Shown piece after piece: positions 8,880-16,007 of a stretch of 47,250 nucleotides of DNA. The notes beneath the pieces were generated by a model. The model had not been told where the DNA came from. It made no database searches and saw only the letters and a program-made list of their open reading frames with translations. The position numbers were made by a program, and so were the translations under genes. This DNA comes from Clostridiales bacterium. Its GTDB lineage: Bacteria > Bacillota > Clostridia > Peptostreptococcales > Acidaminobacteraceae. Positions within the stretch are counted from its first letter, which is position 1. The number at the start of each line of letters is the position of its first letter. The stretch lies in contig JASUSA010000021.1 of the NCBI GenBank assembly GCA_030446305.1, forward strand, positions 1 to 47,250, read 5' to 3'.

Positions 8880-9523
8880 ATATTGATCGGATTGTACGTG
8901 AAGTTATTAAAAAACTTCACCTGCGATTTGGCATCAAAGCACTGTTCGTCATTGATCAACCCCCTCAGCCAGAAGTATTTAGTCAGTATATCAGGCGCTT
9001 TAACATTCCTTGGTTATCGATTAATCTACTCTTCTTACGGGAGCTTCCCCAAGCGCAGCGGCGCATGATTGAAGAAAGCGGTTTGCTGATCAGCAGTGTC
9101 AAGACAGCCGAAAGCATTGATGCAGCGGCGGTAGTACAAACCAATAGTTTTCTGATACTTAGCGACCTCTCGGTAGAAGACAGTGAAAGATATGTGAATT
9201 TTCAATTTAAGGGCGACAAGGATCGAACCGTTTTCGAATTCTTAAAAGCCGGAAAGGATATTTACTATTTTTCAGAGGATTTGACCGGATGCTCCGAAAG
9301 CAAACCGAAATTTGTTGAGATGGTCAGCAGTCGGATCAGCGCACTCGGTGCAATGGGACTCCAACTCGTCAATCCTGCTTATGAACTCGTTAAAGGCGTT
9401 TGCGATTTAAAAACGCTGAAGCAATACGAGGGAAAGACAGTCATGTTGGCGGAAGGCACAATTATCAGCCCCCTGGCACAGGATTATATCAAGTCAGGTG
9501 CTGTTAATGTAATAAGAAAGTAG
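8864..9523 (+). CDS. pduM: PduM-like microcompartment assembly protein
   Basis: A 219-residue protein at the pduM position, overlapping eutJ. The N terminus (IDRIVREVIKKLHLRF) is an amphipathic helix like other encapsulation peptides. The C terminus (VMLAEGTIISPLAQDYIKSGAVNVI) resembles the end of PduM, where a similar segment precedes a final ILI-type strand. Salmonella PduM is shorter (about 163 residues), so this one carries an enlarged middle. PduM is needed for compartment integrity, but its molecular function is not known. Assignment rests on position and the two ends. Confidence 0.75.
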   Translation: MSNALDIDRIVREVIKKLHLRFGIKALFVIDQPPQPEVFSQYIRRFNIPWLSINLLFLRELPQAQRRMIEESGLLISSVKTAESIDAAAVVQTNSFLILSDLSVEDSERYVNFQFKGDKDRTVFEFLKAGKDIYYFSEDLTGCSESKPKFVEMVSSRISALGAMGLQLVNPAYELVKGVCDLKTLKQYEGKTVMLAEGTIISPLAQDYIKSGAVNVIRK

Positions 9524-9531
9524 GCATATTT

Positions 9532-9798
9532 ATGAAACTAGGTCTAATCAAGGGAAATGTCGTTGCAACGACCAAAGATCCTGGTCTCGTCGGCAAGAAG
9601 CTGCTCATTGTACAGCCAACGGACGCTGATTTTAACGATCGGGGTGAACTGATCGTTGCAATTGATACAGTAGGAGCAGGTTTTGGAGATCGCGTGTTGT
9701 ATGCGACGGGGAGTTCGGCAAGAACCATGCTTGAAGATCGGCATGCACCTGTTGATGCATCCGTCGTTGCGATTATAGATACTGTCGAAGTCTATTAG
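9532..9798 (+). CDS. pduN: BMC-P pentamer vertex protein PduN
   Basis: An 88-residue EutN/CcmL-family protein that caps the vertices of the shell as a pentamer. The family pattern is clear: GLIKGNVVATTKDPGLVGKKLLIVQP at the start, IAIDTVGAGFGDRVLYATGSSAR in the middle and DASVVAIIDTVEVY at the end. Length matches the family. Nine bases separate it from pduM and nine from the preferred start of pduO. Confidence 0.96.
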   Translation: MKLGLIKGNVVATTKDPGLVGKKLLIVQPTDADFNDRGELIVAIDTVGAGFGDRVLYATGSSARTMLEDRHAPVDASVVAIIDTVEVY

Positions 9799-9807
9799 GA
9801 GATGAAC

Positions 9808-10767
9808 ATGAAGGTATATACGAAAGGTGGCGACAAAGGTGAAACCAGCCTGTTCGGCGGTTCACGCGTCAAAAAGGATGATCCTCGCGTAAGCGCCTAC
9901 GGCAAAGTCGATGAACTCGGTGCTCATCTGGGATTTCTAAAGGCAGTGGTAAAAGATGAAACAGTCGCTGCATGTCTTGATGAAATACAGAAAGATCTGT
10001 TTATCCTTTCAGCTGAGCTGGCCTCGGATGAAGCAGGACGAGCGCGTTTGACAAAGCACATCAACGAAAGTGATGTGGCAAAGCTCGAACAGCAGATTGA
10101 CCGCTGGAGTGAAGCGCTGCCGCCGGTAACGGGATGGATTATTCCTGGAGATGACGTCGTCTCAGCCTACGCGCATGTTGTGCGCACAGCGGCCAGAGAA
10201 GCTGAACGCGAAACCTGTTCGGTACTTTCTGATGAGCCAGACGGCGCATACATCCTGAGATATCTCAACCGTCTGTCCGATTTCCTTTTTACAGCGTCGC
10301 GATGGCTTGCCTATCAGACGCAAATGGAGGTCATCAAGGAATCCGTCATCAAACGCTTAACGGCGTCGAGCGGCAACGTTTACGATATTGCAGATGCGAT
10401 GATTGCAGGGAGTTTGGAAAAAGCTCGGCAAATGGGCATTAAAGTCAACATCGCCATTGTCGATGATGGCTGCAACCTCGTAAGCTTTAAGCGGATGCAG
10501 GATGCCTTTCTAGGAAGCATTGACATTGCTATTAACAAAGCAAAAACAGCAATGCGCTTTAAAATGACGACAGCAGCTTTGGGTGCTTTGGCAAAACCTG
10601 ATCAGCCGCTCTATGGCATCCAATTATCGAATGGTGGAGAAACGGTCATTTTCGGTGGTGGATACCCAATTGTAGCGGATGGCAAAATTATTGGCGGAAT
10701 AGGCGTCAGCGGCGGTGCCGTTGAAGAAGATGAAGCCATTGCCGAAGCAGGACTGGAAAAGATATAG
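9808..10767 (+). CDS. pduO: PduO cob(I)alamin adenosyltransferase with HbpS-like domain
   Basis: A 319-residue two-domain enzyme. Residues 1 to about 185 are a PduO-type ATP:cob(I)alamin adenosyltransferase (TKGGDKGETSLFGG, YGKVDELGAHLGF, the helix with RTAAREAERE). It makes adenosylcobalamin for the dehydratase. Residues about 190-319 are a GlcG/HbpS-like domain (IAIVDDGCNLVSFKRM, GGGYPIVADGKIIGGIGVSGG), which binds heme in studied PduO proteins. The start at 9808 is preferred over the in-frame ATG at 9802 because AGGAG ends at 9801, leaving a proper 6-nt spacer only for 9808. Confidence 0.95.
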   Translation: MKVYTKGGDKGETSLFGGSRVKKDDPRVSAYGKVDELGAHLGFLKAVVKDETVAACLDEIQKDLFILSAELASDEAGRARLTKHINESDVAKLEQQIDRWSEALPPVTGWIIPGDDVVSAYAHVVRTAAREAERETCSVLSDEPDGAYILRYLNRLSDFLFTASRWLAYQTQMEVIKESVIKRLTASSGNVYDIADAMIAGSLEKARQMGIKVNIAIVDDGCNLVSFKRMQDAFLGSIDIAINKAKTAMRFKMTTAALGALAKPDQPLYGIQLSNGGETVIFGGGYPIVADGKIIGGIGVSGGAVEEDEAIAEAGLEKI

Positions 10768-10779
10768 AGGGGTGACAAA

Positions 10780-12174
10780 ATGAATTTAGAACAAAGTCAA
10801 ATTGAACTGATCACCAAGATCGTCGCAGAAAAACTGCAAAGCGCAGCAGCGCCTAAAGCTTGTGGCGATGGTATCTTTGAAAATATGGAAGATGCCATTC
10901 AAGCAGCCTATAAAGCACAGCGGGAGCTTTTCGGGATGACCTTGGAATTTAGAAAGCAAATAACGAATGCCATTAAAGCAGAACTGCTGCTTCACATTGA
11001 AGAAATCGCAAAGCTCGGTGTTGAAGAAACAGGAATGGGACGTTATGAAGACAAAGTGATTAAAAACAGAGTGGCCATTGAAAAAACGCCTTCTGTTGAA
11101 GATTTAATGTCTGGCGTCTTTACGGGTGATGATGGCCTAACGTTGCTGGAGTATTCGCCATTTGGCGTGATTGGTGCCATTGCACCATCTACCAACCCAT
11201 CAGAAACCGTTATTTGCAATAGTATTGGTATGATCGCAGCCGGGAATTCAGTTGTATTTTGTCCGCACCCAGGTGCTTACAAAACATCGAACTTAACGGT
11301 TCAGTATATCAATAAGGCAATTGCCAACGTTGGCGGACCAAAAAACTTGGTCGTCACAATGGTAAAACCGAGTATGGAAGCTGTTGATACCATGATGCAT
11401 CACCCGCTTGTCAACATGCTCTGTGCAACAGGCGGCCCAGGTGTCGTTAAAGCCGTTTTGAGTTCAGGCAAAAAAGCCATTGGCGCTGGCGCCGGCAATC
11501 CACCGGTACTCGTCGATGAAACGGCTGATATCGAAAAAGCGGCAAAAGATATTATCAGCGGCTGCTCTTTTGACAACAACCTACCTTGTATCGCTGAAAA
11601 GGAAGTCGTTGTCGTCGATGAAGTAGCTGACTATCTGATTTTCAACATGAAAAAATTCGGCGCTTATGAACTGAAAGACGCTGAACTCATTCACAAACTT
11701 GAAAAATTGGTCTTCAAAGCAGACGGTGCACTGAATCGTGATTTTGTCGGCAAAAACGCTGACTACATTTTAAGCAAATTGGGGATCAGTGTTGACCCAA
11801 GCATTAAAGTGGTCATCATGGAAGCGGATGCATCACATCCATTTGTCGTAGAAGAACTGATGATGCCGATTTTGCCAATCGTGCGGGTTGCCAATGCCAG
11901 CGAAGGCATTGACCTCTCGGTTAAATTGGAACACGGCCTCAGACATACGGCAATGTGCCACTCAAAGAATATTGATGTTTTAACTGAAATGGCACATCGT
12001 ATTCAGACGACGATTTTCGTTAAAAACGGACCGTCATATGCCGGTATTGGCGTTGGCGGAGAAGGCTTTACAACGTTTACCATTGCAGGTCCAACCGGCG
12101 AGGGCTTAACGAGTGCCAAATCGTTTACGAGACGTCGCAGATGTGTCTTAGTAGGTGGCTTCAATATTAAGTAA
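10780..12174 (+). CDS. pduP: CoA-acylating propionaldehyde dehydrogenase PduP
   Basis: A 464-residue aldehyde dehydrogenase converting propionaldehyde (or 3-hydroxypropionaldehyde), NAD+ and CoA to the acyl-CoA. The first 18 residues (NLEQSQIELITKIVAEKL) match the well-studied PduP encapsulation peptide type and are followed by an Ala/Pro linker. The catalytic cysteine is C270 in DNNLPCIAE. Other family marks include GAIAPSTNPSETVICN and AIGAGAGNPPVLVDE. Length equals that of Salmonella PduP. It feeds PduL with acyl-CoA. Confidence 0.96.
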   Translation: MNLEQSQIELITKIVAEKLQSAAAPKACGDGIFENMEDAIQAAYKAQRELFGMTLEFRKQITNAIKAELLLHIEEIAKLGVEETGMGRYEDKVIKNRVAIEKTPSVEDLMSGVFTGDDGLTLLEYSPFGVIGAIAPSTNPSETVICNSIGMIAAGNSVVFCPHPGAYKTSNLTVQYINKAIANVGGPKNLVVTMVKPSMEAVDTMMHHPLVNMLCATGGPGVVKAVLSSGKKAIGAGAGNPPVLVDETADIEKAAKDIISGCSFDNNLPCIAEKEVVVVDEVADYLIFNMKKFGAYELKDAELIHKLEKLVFKADGALNRDFVGKNADYILSKLGISVDPSIKVVIMEADASHPFVVEELMMPILPIVRVANASEGIDLSVKLEHGLRHTAMCHSKNIDVLTEMAHRIQTTIFVKNGPSYAGIGVGGEGFTTFTIAGPTGEGLTSAKSFTRRRRCVLVGGFNIK

Positions 12175-12187
12175 TTGGGGTGAAAGC

Positions 12188-13513
12188 ATGAAAGATGCAA
12201 TAATCAATCAAATTAAATCAGCGGGGATTGTCGGCGCAGGCGGCGCCGGCTTCCCGTCACATGTGAAATACAATGCAAAAGCAGACTACGTACTGGTTAA
12301 CGGTGCAGAATGCGAACCCCTGTTACAGGTCGATCAGCAGTTGATGGTTTATGAGGCAGACAAACTCGTCGAAGCATTGCATCACATTGTAATGATTACG
12401 GAGAGCAAGCAAGGTGTTATTGCCCTCAAAGGTAAATACCACGATGCCATTGATGTTTTAACGGAGAAAATCAAAAAGTATCCGGAACTGTCACTAAAGA
12501 TATTGGATAATGTCTATCCGGCAGGCGATGAACAATTTATCGTCTACGAAGTGACGGGGCGCATTGTACCGGAAGGCGGCATTCCGCTCAATGTGGGTGC
12601 AATCGTGACAAATGTGGAAACGTTAATCAACGTTGCCAATGCCATAAACGATCAGCCTGTTATTCATAAATATGTGACGGTGACAGGCGCTGTAAGAAAA
12701 CCTGGAACCTTTATTGTGCCGATTGGCACACCACTCAAGAAAATGTTTGAACTCGCAGGCGGCGTTATACCTGAAAAGTACTGTGTCGTAGACGGCGGGC
12801 CAATGATGGGCAAGATTTTGAGAAATATGGACACTTATGTGAAAAAAACGTCCAAAGGTTTCATCGTTTTGCCTGAAGATCACAGCCTTGTCATCTCGAA
12901 AGAAAAGAGCATTGAACGCACACTGAAGGAATCAAAGACGGCATGCTGTCACTGCGATCTGTGTACAGATCTGTGCCCGCGCTATTTGCAGGGACATCAG
13001 CTGCATCCGTCAAAACTCATGAGAATTGCGGGCTATAATACAATGGGGGATATTAACGCATCTATTGAAGAAGCTTTTCTCTGTTGTGAGTGCGGACTGT
13101 GTGAACAAGCCTGTGTCATGAACCTTCAGCCTTGGAAAGTCAATATCTATTTAAAGACGTTGATGCGTGAAAACGGCATCAAGAATACACTCACAAAATC
13201 TGACCTCAAAGTGCATCCTTATCGCGAAGAGCGAAAATTCTCTGCGAGCCGCTTGGTCAGCCGACTTAATTTACAGCAATACAATGTCAAAGCACCTCTG
13301 AAAAATGAGCTTATCGATATAGATGAAGTCGTTATCATCAACCGTCAGCACATTGGTGCGCCAGGTGAATTGGTTGTTGCAAGCGGTGATCGTGTCGAAG
13401 CGGGTGATTTGATTTTTAAAATTCCTGAAAATCAGCTTGGAGCGAATATCCACAGCAGTATTTCAGGTGTTGTAACCGTATTAAATCAAAATGAAGTGAA
13501 AATCCACAAATAG
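12188..13513 (+). CDS. pduS: PduS cobalamin reductase, RnfC-like Fe-S flavoprotein
   Basis: A 441-residue RnfC/NuoF-like flavoprotein that reduces cobalamin and is known to bind PduO and PduT. The N terminus shows the RnfC-like motif GIVGAGGAGFPSHVK and NGAECEPLLQVDQQLM. Two 4Fe-4S motifs follow: C-x2-C-x2-C-x3-CP at about 253-264 (CCHCDLCTDLCP) and a second at about 299-309 (CCECGLCEQAC). A C-terminal SLBB/barrel-like region ends the protein. The start at 12188 is chosen because GGGGTGA lies 5-10 nt upstream; an in-frame ATG at 12155 lies inside pduP. Confidence 0.94.
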   Translation: MKDAIINQIKSAGIVGAGGAGFPSHVKYNAKADYVLVNGAECEPLLQVDQQLMVYEADKLVEALHHIVMITESKQGVIALKGKYHDAIDVLTEKIKKYPELSLKILDNVYPAGDEQFIVYEVTGRIVPEGGIPLNVGAIVTNVETLINVANAINDQPVIHKYVTVTGAVRKPGTFIVPIGTPLKKMFELAGGVIPEKYCVVDGGPMMGKILRNMDTYVKKTSKGFIVLPEDHSLVISKEKSIERTLKESKTACCHCDLCTDLCPRYLQGHQLHPSKLMRIAGYNTMGDINASIEEAFLCCECGLCEQACVMNLQPWKVNIYLKTLMRENGIKNTLTKSDLKVHPYREERKFSASRLVSRLNLQQYNVKAPLKNELIDIDEVVIINRQHIGAPGELVVASGDRVEAGDLIFKIPENQLGANIHSSISGVVTVLNQNEVKIHK

Positions 13514-13526
13514 GGGGAATTAAACA

Positions 13527-14360
13527 ATGAGTATTTTGATGATGGTATTATTTGCGTTTGGTGGCGGTATATTTGGTGCATTGGTTGGGGCTTTGCCTGC
13601 ATTTATCTTTACTGGTTTTCTTGCAATTGCCGGTAATATTGCCGTTATTTCTGGTGGTACAGTCGATATTCTCGGTACAGTGGCGTTTGGCGCATTCTTA
13701 GGCCCACACATCGCATTTGGCGGTGGTGTTGCGGCAGCTGCATTTTCTGCAAATAAAAAGCATGAACTCGAAGCAGGTCCGGATATTTTAACACCGCTTG
13801 CAAAATTTGGCGATCCGATGACGTTAATCGTTGGTGGTATATTCGGTTCATTGGCATTTCTTATTAACATGCTTTATGCAGATATTTTAGCATTGCCAAC
13901 AGATACAGTGGCGATGACTGTTGTTACATCCGGTATCATTGCACGTTTTATATTTGGTAAATCAGGTATTATTGGTGATTCAAGTGTTGCAGACCGCAAG
14001 TATTTTGCACAATCAAAAGAGTTTGTATTCCTGCTCGTCATGGGCCTTGGTCTTGGTCTTCTGGTTTCACACTATACAGTGGCAACAGGCCTCGTAACAC
14101 TTGGTTTCGGTATTAGTGCAGCGACGCTGATCTTTGCGCAAATGGGCTATCCGGTTCCGGCAACTCACCACATTTCGTTGACAGCAGCCTATGCGGCGGC
14201 AGCGACGGGCAATGTGTTTATTGGCGCCTTATTCGGGGCGATCGCGGCAATCTTTGGCGATTTTATTTTAAAAACGTTCAACAGTCACTGCGATACACAT
14301 ATTGACCCGCCTGCATTTACGATCTTCGTATGGGCGTTTATAATCTTTATATTCTTATAA
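13527..14360 (+). CDS. unrecognised multi-spanning membrane protein in pdu operon
   Basis: I do not recognise a characterised family. The 277-residue protein is highly hydrophobic and Gly/Ala-rich, with about eight probable membrane segments (for example residues 3-38, 50-75, 93-113, 122-140, 168-205 and 212-250) and a C-terminal segment ending FVWAFIIFIFL. Polar residues cluster in two conserved-looking segments: PATHHISLTAAYA (about 211-223) and NSHCDTHIDPP (about 252-262), with several His, Asp and Cys. It starts 13 nt after pduS and stops just before pduT, so it belongs to the operon. Possible roles are a substrate or product channel, or a membrane partner for electron flow from PduS/PduT. 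Both are inference. Confidence 0.85.
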   Translation: MSILMMVLFAFGGGIFGALVGALPAFIFTGFLAIAGNIAVISGGTVDILGTVAFGAFLGPHIAFGGGVAAAAFSANKKHELEAGPDILTPLAKFGDPMTLIVGGIFGSLAFLINMLYADILALPTDTVAMTVVTSGIIARFIFGKSGIIGDSSVADRKYFAQSKEFVFLLVMGLGLGLLVSHYTVATGLVTLGFGISAATLIFAQMGYPVPATHHISLTAAYAAAATGNVFIGALFGAIAAIFGDFILKTFNSHCDTHIDPPAFTIFVWAFIIFIFL

Positions 14361-14372
14361 TAGGTGAAAATT

Positions 14373-14924
14373 ATGGGTAATAGAGCTTTAGGATTATTAG
14401 AATTCAAAAGCGTTGCAAAAGGGATTGAAGTACTTGATGAGGTATTGAAATCTTCAAATGTCGAATTGATGATGGCAAATCCTATTTGTCCGGGCAAATA
14501 CATCGGGATTATCACCGGTGAAGTGGCCGCCGTTTCAAACGGTATCAAAGTCGGCGAACAGCTAGGCGGCGTCTTTCTAATTGAAGCCATCGTCATTTCC
14601 AATCTGCATGAGGCGGTTATTCCCGCAATGCTGGGCAGCAACTTTGTTGAAATTACAGATTCGATTGGCATTATTGAGACAATGTCGGCACTTGGTGCAA
14701 TTCAAGTCGCAGATATTGCCATTAAGGCTTCTAATGTCAGACTTGTAGAAGTTAGGGTCGCGCGTGGTTTAGGCGGCAAGGGCTTCACTATTTTTACCGG
14801 AGAGATCTCATCCGTTAAAAATGCAGCTGCAGCGTGTTCCAACGCGTATAAAGGCACAGGCGAGATCCTATGCTCATCCGTTGTTGCAACGCCAAATAAA
14901 AGACTCGTTCAGAGTATTTTGTAA
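14373..14924 (+). CDS. pduT: PduT BMC-T shell protein with Fe-S pore
   Basis: A 183-residue tandem-BMC protein. Known PduT is a trimer that holds one 4Fe-4S cluster at the pore through a single Cys per subunit. Here C39 lies in NPICPGKYIG, the expected place. Second-domain motifs are IGIIETMSALGAIQVAD and RGLGGKGFTIFTGEISSVK. PduT is proposed to pass electrons across the shell to PduS. The start at 14373 has AGGTG six bases upstream; an in-frame GTG at 14364 overlaps that site and is rejected. Confidence 0.94.
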   Translation: MGNRALGLLEFKSVAKGIEVLDEVLKSSNVELMMANPICPGKYIGIITGEVAAVSNGIKVGEQLGGVFLIEAIVISNLHEAVIPAMLGSNFVEITDSIGIIETMSALGAIQVADIAIKASNVRLVEVRVARGLGGKGFTIFTGEISSVKNAAAACSNAYKGTGEILCSSVVATPNKRLVQSIL

Positions 14925-14932
14925 GTTGACTA

Positions 14933-14974
14933 GGGAGATGGCGATGCCATCTCCCATTCTCACGTCATTTTTTT
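14933..14974 (+). terminator. strong hairpin between pduT and the PduT-like gene
   Basis: GGGAGATGGC (14933-14942) and GCCATCTCCC (14946-14955) form a perfect 10-bp stem with a GAT loop. Seven T follow at 14968-14974, 12 nt after the stem. That spacing is too long for an ideal terminator, so partial termination or protection of the 3' end of the operon mRNA is more likely. The following gene would then be expressed at a lower level. Confidence 0.5.
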
Positions 14975-15005
14975 ATAAGTGACGATCCAAGCAAAGGAGC
15001 AAACC

Positions 15006-15539
15006 GTGAATCTATTGGTATTCGAATACGCGAGCATTTCAGAGGGTATGAAAACATGCGACTACGCACTTAAAAATTTCATGTTGAATCTGGTTAAGCA
15101 TGATATAAGATGCCCTGGACGTTACAGCTGCCTTCTGGAAGGGTCGGAAGCAAATATTAAACGGCTGGGAGAACATTTAATGGCGAATACGACGCAAAAA
15201 TGTCTTTCTGTTAAAAGCGTGTATCATTTGAGCGATGGCCTGCTGGAAGCGCGAAATACTTCCGTAGAACCGGGTGCGCAAGAAGACTTGCTGATTGTTG
15301 AAACCAAGCATCTAGTGGACAGCTATTATGTTTTGGATCAATTGATTAAGCGAACAGCTTTAACACAGTATGCCATATTGGACAGGCTGGGGCTATTTGG
15401 CAAAGGCGTCGTCATTGTTGCGGGCAAATCACAGAGTATTAAGCAAGGGCTCAGTATGACAAGGGAAGCGAGTTTTGAAAAGATGGTTTGGCAGTCTGAA
15501 GTGATTCAAAATCCTGCGATGGGCAGTATTCGCTTTTAA
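15006..15539 (+). CDS. second, divergent PduT-like BMC-T shell protein
   Basis: A 177-residue protein from a GTG start with AAAGGAG six bases upstream. It has the size and two-domain layout of PduT, and the segment RCPGRYSCLLEG around C36 matches the PduT CPGKY iron-sulfur pore motif. The remainder is strongly diverged: typical BMC marks such as DVGAVKAA are lost, and the second half reads LLIVETKHLVDSYYVLDQLIK and GLFGKGVVIVAGKSQSIKQG. It is separated from pduT by a 10-bp hairpin. It probably forms an alternative Fe-S pore tile or pairs with PduT, but this is inferred only from the motif and position. Confidence 0.75.
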   Translation: MNLLVFEYASISEGMKTCDYALKNFMLNLVKHDIRCPGRYSCLLEGSEANIKRLGEHLMANTTQKCLSVKSVYHLSDGLLEARNTSVEPGAQEDLLIVETKHLVDSYYVLDQLIKRTALTQYAILDRLGLFGKGVVIVAGKSQSIKQGLSMTREASFEKMVWQSEVIQNPAMGSIRF

Positions 15540-15868
15540 TGAAAATGTTTGATTTTTTATGAATTAAGGGGCAGGCATTTGGCATTGCAGAACAAGGAAA
15601 TTGGTTCGAATACAGGTTATTCGACTTTTTGTGATTCGATTTTTTAAGGTGTAGACAAGTAAAAACAGCGATTGTGAACAGAAAGGAGTAGGTGCTTAAT
15701 AGTGAACTTAAATTCATCTCCTCGATTAGATTGCACACCAACTGGACTTTGCTATCCTCATTTACATATGTCGCCACATCAAATTTCATTTTTAGTTGCA
15801 TTGTGTGGGTTTTTTGAGTAAAATCTACTTGAGTTAAGTTTTTCATCGTAAAAAAATTATAACTCACT

Positions 15869-15903
15869 GAGCTGGTTCTTTGAACCAGCTCTAAACTTTT
15901 TTT
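15869..15903 (+). terminator. intrinsic terminator of the pdu operon
   Basis: GAGCTGGTTC (15869-15878) and GAACCAGCTC (15882-15891) form a perfect 10-bp stem with a TTT loop. CTAAAC and then seven T at 15897-15903 follow. It ends forward transcripts from the pdu operon. Confidence 0.85.
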
Positions 15904-15908
15904 GATAA

Positions 15909-15954
15909 AAAAATGACTAGGACAAATCTTAATAGACTTGTTTTAGTCATTTTT
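15909..15954 (-). terminator. terminator of the PucR-type regulator gene (bidirectional)
   Basis: AAAAATGACTA (15909-15919) pairs perfectly with TAGTCATTTTT (15944-15954). The stem continues through two G-T wobbles and ACAA/TTGT, giving about 17 bp with a 12-nt loop. On the minus strand it is followed by an uninterrupted T run, so it suits the gene ending at 16008. It may also back up the forward terminator. Confidence 0.75.
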
Positions 15955-15960
15955 GGTTAA

Positions 15961-15980
15961 GGGCTGTTTTGCAACAGCCC
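15961..15980. other. short hairpin at the 3' end of the PucR-type gene
   Basis: GGGCTGTT (15961-15968) and AACAGCCC (15973-15980) form an 8-bp stem with a 4-nt loop, 27 bp downstream of the regulator stop on the minus strand. No T run follows on either side. It is probably part of the 3' untranslated region. Confidence 0.5.
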
Positions 15981-16007
15981 CTTTCTGTGGTTTACAGTTT
16001 TTACGGC

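Larger units (their letters stand above)
15540..16007. other. intergenic region closing the pdu operon
   Basis: This 468-bp gap lies between the convergent pdu operon and the PucR-type gene. It contains a forward terminator at 15869-15903, a long bidirectional terminator hairpin at 15909-15954 and a short hairpin at 15961-15980. A 39-codon frame from a GTG at 15703 has an AAAGGAG 15 nt upstream. That is too distant to support it, and nothing in it is recognisable, so it is not called. Confidence 0.6.

Noticed and set aside
15703..15822. Possible 39-residue peptide from GTG
   Set aside because: The AAAGGAG site is 15 nt away, the peptide resembles nothing, and it lies in a terminator-rich gap.
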